A stretch of DNA of 45,826 bases from Acidobacteriota bacterium. Its GTDB lineage: Bacteria; Acidobacteriota; Terriglobia; Bryobacterales; UBA6623. The position numbers and the translations under genes were made by a program. Shown one piece after another: positions 19,152 to 27,307 of the stretch (the first letter of the stretch is position 1; the number at the start of each line of letters is the position of its first letter). The notes under the pieces are model-generated. The model made no database searches and had not been told where the DNA came from. It saw only the letters and a list, made by a program, of their open reading frames with translations. Location: positions 1 to 45,826 of the forward strand of contig JAQCLD010000028.1 of NCBI GenBank assembly GCA_027592785.1. The letters are read 5' to 3'.

Positions 19152-20441
19152 TTAGGCCTCGGTAGCGCGCCAGACGACGCGGCCGCAGTACACCGTAGCC
19201 GCCGCTCCGCCTCGAAAGGTCTTCCCGTAAAAGGGAGAGTTGCGGCTGATCGAGTGCGTCCCTTCGGGCGTGAACTTCCATTTCCGTTCCAGGTCGAGCA
19301 GCGTCAAGTTGGCAACCGCGCCTTTCTCGATGCGTCCCATGTCAACGCGCCGCAGGACCGCGGCAGGTCCCGTCGTGAACAATTCGACGAGCCGCATCAC
19401 TGGGAACTCAGCCCCGTGGAGGAGTCCTTCGATCGCCAACGCTACAGCGGTCTCCAGCCCCGTAATACCAAACGGGCAGCTTTCGAACTCTTGCATTTTG
19501 ACGTTACCGGTATGCGGCGAGTGGTCGCTAACGACGGCATCGATTGTTCCGTCCAGCAGTCCTTCAATCAAAGCCCGTGCGTCGGCTGGCTCTCGCAGCG
19601 GTGGCTGGACCTTGTAGTTACTGTCGTATCCCGGGACATCGTCCGCGGTCAGCACAAATTGATGCGCGGCAACCTCCGCCGTCACTGGCTTTCCCTCAGC
19701 CTTGGCCCGGCGAATCATCGCCACCGCTGCAGCGGTCGACAAGTGTGCCGCATGGAAGCGCGCCCCAGTCTCGCCGCTCAGGATAATATCCCGTCCGACA
19801 ATCGTTTCCTCCGCGCTGCCGGGAATGCCCGTTAAGCCCAGGCGCGTACTCAGCAGACCGTCGTGGACCGATCCGTCCGCTGCCAGGGTCACGTCCTCGC
19901 AATGATCGATAACAGTCAGGTCAAACGACGCGGCATAACGCATCGCTCTGCGCATCAATGCGGCGCTCATCACGGTGTTGTCACCATCGCTGACGGCGAC
20001 TGCTCCGGCCGCTTTCATCGATCCGATCTCTGCGAGTTGCTCGCCTTCGGTACCCTGCGTGATCGCCCCGATAGGTAAGACGGTCGCGTAAGACTGCCTC
20101 GCCGCGCGGTCCACGAGGAAGCTCGTCACCGTCGCCGAATCGTTGACCGGCTGCGTTTGCGGCAACGCGCAGACGATGGTGAAGCCCCCAGCCGCCGCTG
20201 CCTTGGCCCCGCTCTCGATCGTCTCGGCGTGCTCCAAGCCAGGCTCGCGCAGGCGTGCCCGCAGGTCGATAAAACCCGGCGCTACGATAAGCCCCTCGGC
20301 ATCAAACACTTCGGCGTGAGCGGCCTCGATGTTCGCCTCAACTCGCTCGATGTAGCCCTCATCAATCAGGATGTCTAGCCGTTCGTCCAGTTTCGAGGCA
20401 GGATCAATCACCCGGCCGTTGCGTATGAGTAATCGCGCCAT
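19152..20441 (-). CDS. pyrC: Dihydroorotase homologue lacking the HxH metal ligands (pseudo-DHOase, PyrC')
   Basis: The 429-residue amidohydrolase-fold protein is a DHOase homologue encoded directly downstream of pyrB. The first metal motif, normally D-x-H-x-H-x-REPG, is here D59-L-R61-A-R63-LREPG, so both His are Arg. The other sites are present: D152 (VSDGDN), H180 (DHCED), H233 (AAHLST) and D306 (VSDHSPH). Loss of HxH is the mark of the inactive DHOase partner that stabilises aspartate carbamoyltransferase in Pseudomonas-type ATCase complexes. A structural role with PyrB is therefore likely, with an active DHOase encoded elsewhere. The ATG at 20441 is 5 bases after the pyrB stop. A longer start at 20477 would overlap pyrB. 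Confidence 0.88.
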   Translation of the reverse strand: MARLLIRNGRVIDPASKLDERLDILIDEGYIERVEANIEAAHAEVFDAEGLIVAPGFIDLRARLREPGLEHAETIESGAKAAAAGGFTIVCALPQTQPVNDSATVTSFLVDRAARQSYATVLPIGAITQGTEGEQLAEIGSMKAAGAVAVSDGDNTVMSAALMRRAMRYAASFDLTVIDHCEDVTLAADGSVHDGLLSTRLGLTGIPGSAEETIVGRDIILSGETGARFHAAHLSTAAAVAMIRRAKAEGKPVTAEVAAHQFVLTADDVPGYDSNYKVQPPLREPADARALIEGLLDGTIDAVVSDHSPHTGNVKMQEFESCPFGITGLETAVALAIEGLLHGAEFPVMRLVELFTTGPAAVLRRVDMGRIEKGAVANLTLLDLERKWKFTPEGTHSISRNSPFYGKTFRGGAAATVYCGRVVWRATEA

Positions 20442-20446
20442 GGAAG

Positions 20447-21472
20447 CTAGGTCCTCGGCGGCCACTCCGTGCCGCAAGCCCTTTCTAGAACGGCCATACG
20501 AGCCGAGAGCCCGTTCTGCACTTGATTCAGGATCACCGAACTCTTCGAGTCGGCCACCTCCGAAGACAGTTCCCTTCCTCGATTGATCGGTCCCGGATGC
20601 ATCACCAGGACGTCAGGTTTGGCCAACTGCAAGTGATCGATCGACAGACCGAAGAATTGAAAATACTCGTTCTTCGGAAAAATCGGAGCCTTCTGCCTCT
20701 CCAACTGGACTCTCAACATCATCACCACGTCAGCGTCGGCTACAGCCTCGTTCATGTCGTTAGTGAGCGTAATGCCCGGAACCATTTCCTTCAAGCTGGA
20801 CGACAGCATCGTCGCCGGGCCGCATAACACGATATCCACGCCAAACTTCGACAGCAGATGCACGTTCGAGCGCGCCACGCGGGAATGCATTATGTCTCCG
20901 ATAATCGCGACACGCAAACCCTCCAACGACTCTTTCCGTTCCAGAATCGTCATCGCATCCAGCAGTGCCTGAGTCGGATGCTCGTGGCGGCCGTCTCCGG
21001 CATTGATGATCGGCGTGGGCAAGAACCGCGACAAGAAGTGCGGCGCGCCCGACGCTGCGTGGCGCATCACGATTGCATCCGGCTGCATGGCCGCCAAGGT
21101 GTTCAAAGTGTCGACCAGAGATTCGCCCTTTGACAGGCTCGATCCCTGCGCCTCGATCGAAACCGTGTGAGCCCCCAACCGTTTGGCGGCAATCTCGAAA
21201 CTCGTCCTGGTGCGGGTCGAAGCCTCAAAGAACAGATTGACGATCGTTTTGCCCGATAAGAACTCTCGTAGGTGGTCCCGCCGGTCGATTTGCAGCCGTT
21301 TGTAATGAGCCGCCCGCCGCAACAAATGTTCGATCTCGGGCCGCTCCAGCTTCTCGATGCCTAGCAGGCTGCGGGCGGACGGGGAACTGAGATTGCCGGC
21401 CGTATTGATAGCCGGAGCTTCAACTGGAGTCTGCCGGGCGAGAGCGCCGCTATCGAGAGAACCGTCGGTCAC
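20447..21472 (-). CDS. pyrB: Aspartate carbamoyltransferase catalytic chain
   Basis: The 341-residue enzyme condenses carbamoyl phosphate and L-aspartate in pyrimidine synthesis. Visible are the carbamoyl phosphate loop FFEASTRTRTSFE, SLSKGESLVDTLNTL, VMRHAASGAPHFL, INAGDGRHEHPTQALLDAMT and VMHPGPINRGRELSSEV. An N-terminal extension of about 30 residues (Ala/Pro/Ser-rich) precedes the usual start. Extensions of this kind are seen in ATCases that complex with a DHOase homologue, and such a homologue follows 5 bases downstream. Translation probably begins at GTG 21472. The gene is divergent from aceE, with about 110 bases between the starts. No pyrR or pyrI is visible. Confidence 0.95.
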   Translation of the reverse strand: MTDGSLDSGALARQTPVEAPAINTAGNLSSPSARSLLGIEKLERPEIEHLLRRAAHYKRLQIDRRDHLREFLSGKTIVNLFFEASTRTRTSFEIAAKRLGAHTVSIEAQGSSLSKGESLVDTLNTLAAMQPDAIVMRHAASGAPHFLSRFLPTPIINAGDGRHEHPTQALLDAMTILERKESLEGLRVAIIGDIMHSRVARSNVHLLSKFGVDIVLCGPATMLSSSLKEMVPGITLTNDMNEAVADADVVMMLRVQLERQKAPIFPKNEYFQFFGLSIDHLQLAKPDVLVMHPGPINRGRELSSEVADSKSSVILNQVQNGLSARMAVLERACGTEWPPRT

Positions 21473-21514
21473 AGGTCAACGTTAGGATATCCCAATACCG
21501 AGCGGGATTCCCCG

Positions 21515-21574
21515 TTGGTGAAGCTTGCGGTATCTTAGAATTTGGTTCTTACGGCGGGTGACCGCCCTAGGAGG
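21515..21574 (+). promoter_or_regulatory. Putative promoter, small hairpin and strong RBS of aceE
   Basis: TTGGTG (21515-21520) and TAGAAT (21536-21541) are spaced 15 bases apart, a plausible but imperfect sigma-70 promoter. The leader then holds a short hairpin, GGCGG (21553-21557) loop GTGA and CCGCC (21562-21566), immediately before AGGAGG at 21569-21574. The Shine-Dalgarno sequence lies 12 bases before the ATG at 21587. Confidence 0.35.
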
Positions 21575-21586
21575 GAGTGCGCCCAT

Positions 21587-24259
21587 ATGCTGATGATGAA
21601 TTCCGAACCAGCCCGCGACCTAGATCCCCAAGAGACTCAGGAGTGGCTTGAAGCCCTCGACCTGATCACGGAGGAGACTGGACCGGAGCGCGTCAATTAC
21701 ATCATCCAGCAGCTTCTCGACCGCGCTCGAGAGAACGGCGCGCCCGTCCCTCAAGCCCTGACTACCCCATACGTCAATACGATCCCGGTAGATAGCGAAG
21801 TCCCCTACCCCGGCGACCGCGAGCTAGAACGGGCGATTAAGGGCATCATTCGCTGGAACGCGATGGCCATGGTCGTTCGCGCCAACAAGCACGACCCAGG
21901 CATCGGAGGGCACATTTCCACTTACCAGTCTTTGGCCACGTTGGTCGAAGTGGGCTACAACCACTTCTTCCGCGCCAAGATCGGCGATCAGCCGGGCGAC
22001 TTCGTCTACTTTCAGGGACATGCCTCGCCTGGTATGTACGCTCGCGCCTACCTGGAAGGCCGGCTGACGGACAAGCACCTCGAAAACTTCCGCCACGAAC
22101 TACGCGACCATCCTGGGCTGTCGTCCTATCCGCACCCCTGGTTGATGCCCGATTTCTGGCAGTTCCCGGCTGTGTCGATGGGCCTGGGTCCTATCAACTC
22201 GATCTACCATGCCCGTTTCATGCGTTACCTGGAGCACCGCGGCCTTATCCCGGAAACAGACCGCAAGATCTGGGCCTACGTCGGCGACGGTGAGACCGAT
22301 GAACCAGAAACCCTGGGCGCTCTGACCCTGGCCTCGCGCGAACACCTCGATAACCTCGTCTGGGTGGTCAACTGCAACTTACAGCGACTCGACGGCCCCG
22401 TACGCGGCAACGGCAAGATCATCCAAGAGCTCGAAGGCTCATTCCGCGGCGCCGGCTGGAACGTTATCAAGGTACTGTGGAGTTCCGACTGGGACGATTT
22501 GTTGGCCCGCGATGAGACCGGCCTCTTGCGGCAGCGCATGGAAGAATGCGTCGACGGTGAGTACCAACGCTTTAAGGGCCTCGGCGGAGCTGTGGTTCGC
22601 GAGGAGTTCTTTGGTAAGTATCCCGAACTATTGAAGCTCGTCGAAAACATGTCCGACGACGAAATTGGGCGCCTCAAACGCGGCGGCCACGACCCAAACA
22701 AGGTCTACAACGCCTATCTGCAAGCGACCACCCATAAGGACGGCCCAACCGTCATCCTGGCCAAAACGGTCAAGGGGTATGGCCTCGGCGAAGCAGGCGA
22801 AGGCAAGAACATCACCCATAACCAGAAGAAGCTAAACGAACAAGAGCTCGAGTACTTCCGCAAGCGCCTCGACCTGCCCGTACCCGACACGACGCTCAAA
22901 GCCATTTCCTTCTACCGGCCCAAGAAGACCGCGCCGGAAATGAAATACCTTCACGAGCGCAGGCAAGCGCTGGGCGGCTACATTCCCGAGCGCAAACCCG
23001 CCAAGATCGACATCAAGGCCCCCGCACTAGCCGGATTCAAGGATTCTCTCGAAGGCTCCAAGGGCCGCGCAGTCTCGACGACGATGGCTTTCGTCGGCAT
23101 TCTCAAGCAGCTCATCACCGACAAGGCGATCGGCAAATATATCGTCCCGATCATTCCCGACGAAGCGCGAACGTTTGGTATGGAGTCGCTGTTCCGCAGC
23201 TACGGCATCTACGCTAGCCGCGGCCAGATCTACAAACCGGTCGACTCCGAAATGCTTCTTTACTACAAAGAGGCCAAAGACGGACAGATCCTCGAAGAGG
23301 GCATTACTGAAGCAGGCTCGATGGCCTCCTTCACCGCCGCGGGCACGGCTTACGCCAACTACAACGTGCCGATGATGCCGTTCTTCATCTACTACTCGAT
23401 GTTCGGCTTCCAGCGCATCGGCGACCAGATCTGGGCCTTCGCCGATTCCCGCGGCAAGGGCTTCCTCTGCGGCGGCACGGCGGGACGCACGACGTTAAAC
23501 GGAGAGGGCCTGCAACACCAGGACGGACATTCTCTGGTTCATGCGTCCACCGTCCCCAACTGCAAAGCCTACGACCCGGCTTACTCCTACGAAATCGCCG
23601 TCATCATCCAAGACGGCATTCGCCGCATGTACCAGGAGAACGACGAGGTTTTCTACTACATCACGCTGGAAAACGATAACTACGAGCATCCGCCCATGCC
23701 CAAGGGTGCGGAAGAAGGCATCCGCCGCGGAATCTACCAGCTGAACAAACCGGCTAAAGGCAAGCCTGACATACACCTCTGGGGCAGCGGCGCCATCCTC
23801 GGTGAGACACTCAAGGCTCAGAAGATCCTCGCCGAGAAATTCGCCGTCTCCTCCGACGTCTACAGCGTCACGAGCTACGGCGAGTTGCGCCGCGACGCCA
23901 TCGCCACCGACCGCTGGAATCGTCTACACCCAGCCTCGGCGGAGAAGACCTGCTACATTGCGTCGCAGTTCACCGGCGACGACCTACCAATCATTGCCGC
24001 CAGCGACTACATGAGGACGCTGCCCGATTCGTTAGCCCCCTGGCTGAACGGTCGGATGACGACTCTGGGCACTGACGGCTTCGGCCGCAGCGAAGATCGC
24101 GCTCACTTGCGCAGCTTCTTCGAAGTCAGCGCCGAAGCGATCGCCGCCGCCGCGCTGTCCAAGCTCGCCCGTACCGGCAAGTTCGACAAGCGCAAGATCA
24201 AGAAGGCCTTCGCTGACTTGGGAATCAATCCTGAAGCGCCCGATCCGGCGACCGCCTAG
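21587..24259 (+). CDS. aceE: Pyruvate dehydrogenase E1 component (homodimeric, AceE type)
   Basis: The 890-residue thiamine diphosphate enzyme decarboxylates pyruvate and acetylates the lipoyl group of E2. AceE marks are NYIIQQLLDRARENG near the N-terminus, DPGIGGHISTYQSLATL, FVYFQGHASPGMYARAYLEG, the ThDP motif VGDGETDEPETLGALTLASR followed by NLVWVVNCNLQRLDGPVRGN, and EGITEAGSMASFTAAGTAYA and LNGEGLQHQDGHSLVHASTV in the C-terminal half. Length matches the E. coli enzyme (887). ATG 21587 is supported by AGGAGG upstream; a TTG-initiated extension to 21542 would contain the hairpin and RBS and is rejected. No E2 or E3 gene follows, so the complex genes are split. Confidence 0.97.
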   Translation: MLMMNSEPARDLDPQETQEWLEALDLITEETGPERVNYIIQQLLDRARENGAPVPQALTTPYVNTIPVDSEVPYPGDRELERAIKGIIRWNAMAMVVRANKHDPGIGGHISTYQSLATLVEVGYNHFFRAKIGDQPGDFVYFQGHASPGMYARAYLEGRLTDKHLENFRHELRDHPGLSSYPHPWLMPDFWQFPAVSMGLGPINSIYHARFMRYLEHRGLIPETDRKIWAYVGDGETDEPETLGALTLASREHLDNLVWVVNCNLQRLDGPVRGNGKIIQELEGSFRGAGWNVIKVLWSSDWDDLLARDETGLLRQRMEECVDGEYQRFKGLGGAVVREEFFGKYPELLKLVENMSDDEIGRLKRGGHDPNKVYNAYLQATTHKDGPTVILAKTVKGYGLGEAGEGKNITHNQKKLNEQELEYFRKRLDLPVPDTTLKAISFYRPKKTAPEMKYLHERRQALGGYIPERKPAKIDIKAPALAGFKDSLEGSKGRAVSTTMAFVGILKQLITDKAIGKYIVPIIPDEARTFGMESLFRSYGIYASRGQIYKPVDSEMLLYYKEAKDGQILEEGITEAGSMASFTAAGTAYANYNVPMMPFFIYYSMFGFQRIGDQIWAFADSRGKGFLCGGTAGRTTLNGEGLQHQDGHSLVHASTVPNCKAYDPAYSYEIAVIIQDGIRRMYQENDEVFYYITLENDNYEHPPMPKGAEEGIRRGIYQLNKPAKGKPDIHLWGSGAILGETLKAQKILAEKFAVSSDVYSVTSYGELRRDAIATDRWNRLHPASAEKTCYIASQFTGDDLPIIAASDYMRTLPDSLAPWLNGRMTTLGTDGFGRSEDRAHLRSFFEVSAEAIAAAALSKLARTGKFDKRKIKKAFADLGINPEAPDPATA

Positions 24260-24266
24260 GCAACTC

Positions 24267-24755
24267 ATGTCCCGGATCTTCACGCTACGCCTCACCGCCT
24301 TCGCGGCAGTAGTGTTACTTTGGTCCGGCTGCGCTGGAGGCTCAACAACGATCGGGGAGGGTCCTTCCGGTCTCGACCCCTCGCATCCGACGACCACCAT
24401 AACCCTGCCCGACGGGGCCCAGGTCACGGCCGAGTTAGCTATAACCCGCGAGGCCCAAACCCAGGGCATGATGTTCCGTACCAACCTCCGTCCTGGCGAG
24501 GGCATGCTGTTTCCTTTCGAAGAGATGGCCCCGCGAGCCTTCTGGATGTTCCAGACGCTTGTGCCGCTGGACATCATCTGGCTCGACGACAACAAACGAA
24601 TCGTCGAAATCTCAGCCAACTCGCCGCCCTGCCGCACCGTCCTGGACGACTGCCCAACCTATGGCGGTTCCGCTCACTCCACCTACGTGCTGGAGCTAGC
24701 CGCGGGCCAGGCGGCCGCCCACAAACTAACCGTCGGCTCCCAACTCGAGTTCTAG
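24267..24755 (+). CDS. DUF192-family lipoprotein
   Basis: The 162-residue protein has a lipoprotein signal (AFAAVVLLWSGCAGGS, lipobox L-W-S-G-C with the cysteine near residue 22) and one DUF192 domain: ELAITREAQTQGMMFRTNLR, GMLFPFEEMAPRAFWMFQTL, PLDIIWLDDNKRIVEIS and YVLELAAGQA. The W-M-x-N-T pattern is here FWMFQT. DUF192 proteins are small extracytoplasmic beta proteins of unknown function. The gene begins 7 bases after the aceE stop. Its TAG shares a CTAG palindrome with the stop of the convergent glycosyltransferase. Confidence 0.9.
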   Translation: MSRIFTLRLTAFAAVVLLWSGCAGGSTTIGEGPSGLDPSHPTTTITLPDGAQVTAELAITREAQTQGMMFRTNLRPGEGMLFPFEEMAPRAFWMFQTLVPLDIIWLDDNKRIVEISANSPPCRTVLDDCPTYGGSAHSTYVLELAAGQAAAHKLTVGSQLEF

Positions 24756-26017
24756 TCGCCCCTCAGAACGGGTTGGCCGGTTCGAGCGACTTGTTCCACG
24801 ATGTCCGCCGCCCGGCTCAATCCGTTCCTGTCACGGATTAATCTCGCAAAATCTTGCGCCGCTTCTCTATACTTCGGCGTCCCAAAAATCGTCTGGATCG
24901 ACTCCTTCAGCCGTTCGACCGTGCGTTCCTCCGGCTGGACGCGCACGCCGACTCCGCTCCACTCAACCCGTGCCGCGATACCAAACTGATCATGCGCAAG
25001 GGGCAGGACGACCATCGGCACACCGTACGCCAAGCACTCCAGGCTGGAGTTCATCCCGGCGTGCGTGACCATCAAATCCGCCCGCTCCAGAAGCTTCAGC
25101 TGAGGGGCGAATCGCACCGCCAGCGGGCCCCCCGGAAGTTGTGGAGCCTCTAACGGCTCCTCTCCTCCAAGCGATACGACCAGTTGCATATCCGCACCCT
25201 CGAGCGCTTCACACACTTTCCGCAACAGCTCGTAGTTGCTCTTGAGCGTCCCTAGCGAGGCGTAAATCAGTGGACGTCGATCAAGCCTTTCCCAGGGGAA
25301 ATCCACGCGCGGATGACTCGCCTCATCGATGAACGGTCCCGTAAAATGAAAGCATTCCGGCAACTCTCTTCGCGGGAACTCAAACTCGGCGGGCTGCTGG
25401 CTAATCTGGGCCAGCTTCGACCAAACGTCTTCGTAACGAAATGGACTCAGGCCCATCGCCTGACGATGCCAGCTGACCCTCTCGCGGTGCGGCCGACTCA
25501 GTTCCAACAACTTTTCGTTCGCCAGCTGGTCCCGTTGCCGAGACTCGGAATCCGCCGACGGCAGCTCACCGCTGAAACCGGGTACTCCATCCTCGTGGTT
25601 GCGCAGCAAGGCTACCGCCAGGGTCACCAACGGCTTCTTGAAATACGCGGCAAGCGAGGCCGCCGAGTAGTCGAACTGGTCGACCAGCCATACATCGATG
25701 CCGGCCTCAGCGACGATCGGACCCGCCTCGGCGAATACCGCCTCCGCGTAACGATCGGAGACGGCAAGTCCCGCACAATCCGCTTCCGGTCCCGACAGGC
25801 GGGTCAGACGCTTGAAGCCCGCTGTCATCGAGCCGAGTGGACAAGTCTTAGCGCCGAACTCAACGAAGCGGCAGCGGCGAGCCTGGGCCGCTTCTCCCAG
25901 TTCAGGGATATTGAAGAAGCTCGTTTCGTGGCCCCGACGCTCCAACTCTTGCGAGAGCGCCGCCATGGGGTTCAGGTGTCCAATAAGTGGAAGACTAAAA
26001 AAACCAAACCGGGCCAT
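24752..26017 (-). CDS. MGT-type glycosyltransferase (GT1, UDP-glycosyltransferase fold)
   Basis: The 421-residue protein is a GT-B enzyme. Its N-terminus MARFGFFSLPLIGHLNPMAA is typical of macrolide/zeaxanthin-type glucosyltransferases, with the His near residue 14 as candidate catalytic base. The C-terminal domain carries RRPLIYASLGTLKSNYELLR and the donor-binding signature VTHAGMNSSLECLAYGVPMV followed by LPLAHDQFGIAARVEWSGVG. It probably glycosylates a lipid or small molecule with a UDP-sugar in the cytoplasm. It is the last gene of a minus-strand operon and begins 7 bases after the nucleotidyltransferase-like stop. Confidence 0.9.
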   Translation of the reverse strand: MARFGFFSLPLIGHLNPMAALSQELERRGHETSFFNIPELGEAAQARRCRFVEFGAKTCPLGSMTAGFKRLTRLSGPEADCAGLAVSDRYAEAVFAEAGPIVAEAGIDVWLVDQFDYSAASLAAYFKKPLVTLAVALLRNHEDGVPGFSGELPSADSESRQRDQLANEKLLELSRPHRERVSWHRQAMGLSPFRYEDVWSKLAQISQQPAEFEFPRRELPECFHFTGPFIDEASHPRVDFPWERLDRRPLIYASLGTLKSNYELLRKVCEALEGADMQLVVSLGGEEPLEAPQLPGGPLAVRFAPQLKLLERADLMVTHAGMNSSLECLAYGVPMVVLPLAHDQFGIAARVEWSGVGVRVQPEERTVERLKESIQTIFGTPKYREAAQDFARLIRDRNGLSRAADIVEQVARTGQPVLRGD

Positions 26018-26024
26018 CGGGCGT

Positions 26025-27209
26025 TCACTCTGAGATCGAAGCCGCTACGTCTTGCAGCTGCAAGCTGCGGCTCCTCAGCGCATCGTAAGAACTCCGATAG
26101 TACTCCAGGCAGACCGCCGCTCCGCTCGAGATTTCGTCGATGCGACCCTCTGATCTCGGTCCTGGGGCACGCCCTGTCATGATCGCGGCCAGAGCGTGCT
26201 CGATGTGATTAAATCTCGTCCCCTGCGAGTTGAGGTACGGCGACGCGAAGCCCGGAATGGTCAAGAATCGTTCGTGTCCGTAGTAGCGGCAAGCTTCGAG
26301 AAACTTCTCGCGCGACGGCGGCTCCAGGCCCAATTGCGTCAACTTCTCGGGGAGTGACCAATAGAGAAAGGGATTCTTATACTCCAAGTACAGGTGTAAC
26401 AATTCCGGCGTACAAGGCCACGCGCCTCGAGCCCTTGCGCTGTCGGGCAACGGAGAATCCGCACGGGGCAGTACGACTAACAGCCGCCGCATCGAGAGCG
26501 GAGCCATCGTGGCCTCAAACATCAGCGGCTCACTTAGCGCCTCAAACTCCGGCAAACGCGACTCATGCAAACGCTGCGCCAGCCAGAAGACGAAATGACA
26601 GGCGCAGCCAGGCTCGCTCAACTTGTCGACATCTATGTTAGGTTGCGTGCGGCGCAAACTCGCTTCCATCTCGCTGCGCCGTAGAGCCGGTTCCATGACC
26701 ATACCTTCTGCCGTCGCATAGGCGTTCCAACATTCGAGCGCGGTCTTGCGGATGTTGCGCCTGCTGTTCAATTGCAGCGCAATCGGGAAGAACCACTCTG
26801 TCCATAGACCGAACTTAGCCACCGCATCGTCACGTCTGAGGGGCGTTTTCTCAATCGACAACGGTTCCCCTGCCAGCGTTAGATTAGTGCGGCGCTCCAT
26901 CGATGCCCAGTAGCTATCGAGCTTAGCCATCTGCCGCAAGCCACGGGCGCTCTGAACTTCCACATGTTGCAATCGTGGAGTGCACAGGCGTACCCAACGA
27001 AGCCGCTGGTTAAACTTCGCTAGCTTAGCTCCGCTCGCCGCAACCTCGTCTTCGACAAGCACCAGCAGGTCGATGTCGCTAAGCGGGAAGACCGCTTCTC
27101 CCGTAGCCACGCTTCGTCGTACCGCGATCGAACGCGTCGCGCCGGCGCCAGCCAACGCCTTCGCCGCCATACGTCCGATGGAACGGTAAAGCTCGGTAGC
27201 AACAGTCAA
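26025..27209 (-). CDS. Nucleotidyltransferase-fold protein
   Basis: The 394-residue protein has an N-terminal pol-beta-type nucleotidyltransferase signature: RRSVATGEAVFPLSDIDLLV, in which S-D45-I-D47 is the metal-binding pair, followed by a third-strand candidate LQHVEVQS. The rest is alpha-helical (WTEWFFPIALQLNSRRNIRK, AYATAEGMVMEPALRRSEME) with no recognised domain. Such proteins transfer NMP to proteins, sugars or small molecules; the substrate is unknown. Translation seems to begin at TTG 27209, 5 bases after the TGA that ends the read-through frame of the symporter. It is between the symporter and a glycosyltransferase in one operon. Confidence 0.7.
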   Translation of the reverse strand: MTVATELYRSIGRMAAKALAGAGATRSIAVRRSVATGEAVFPLSDIDLLVLVEDEVAASGAKLAKFNQRLRWVRLCTPRLQHVEVQSARGLRQMAKLDSYWASMERRTNLTLAGEPLSIEKTPLRRDDAVAKFGLWTEWFFPIALQLNSRRNIRKTALECWNAYATAEGMVMEPALRRSEMEASLRRTQPNIDVDKLSEPGCACHFVFWLAQRLHESRLPEFEALSEPLMFEATMAPLSMRRLLVVLPRADSPLPDSARARGAWPCTPELLHLYLEYKNPFLYWSLPEKLTQLGLEPPSREKFLEACRYYGHERFLTIPGFASPYLNSQGTRFNHIEHALAAIMTGRAPGPRSEGRIDEISSGAAVCLEYYRSSYDALRSRSLQLQDVAASISE

Positions 27210-27214
27210 TTCCG

Positions 27215-27307
27215 TCAGGCCTCCATCACAGCAGCAATGTCCTCCGGTAGGTCCCTCCCCAGCGGATCTCCCGTGAGCAGCGAGACGCCAATGAAAACCA
27301 CAAACTA
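27215..27307 (-). other. Detached C-terminal tail of the sodium/solute symporter after an in-frame TAG
   Basis: After TAG at 27305-27307 the symporter frame continues for 29 sense codons, FVVFIGVSLLTGDP and then LPEDIAAVMEA, to a TGA at 27215-27217. The hydrophobic start completes the membrane helix begun by LFVGAFSLLS, and the short charged tail is normal for the family. The TGA falls 5 bases before the next gene, as expected for the true end in this tight operon. Confidence 0.7.

Noticed and set aside
25313..26182. A 289-codon open frame antisense to the GT1 glycosyltransferase
   Set aside because: Its composition and lack of motifs mark it as a shadow of the real gene.
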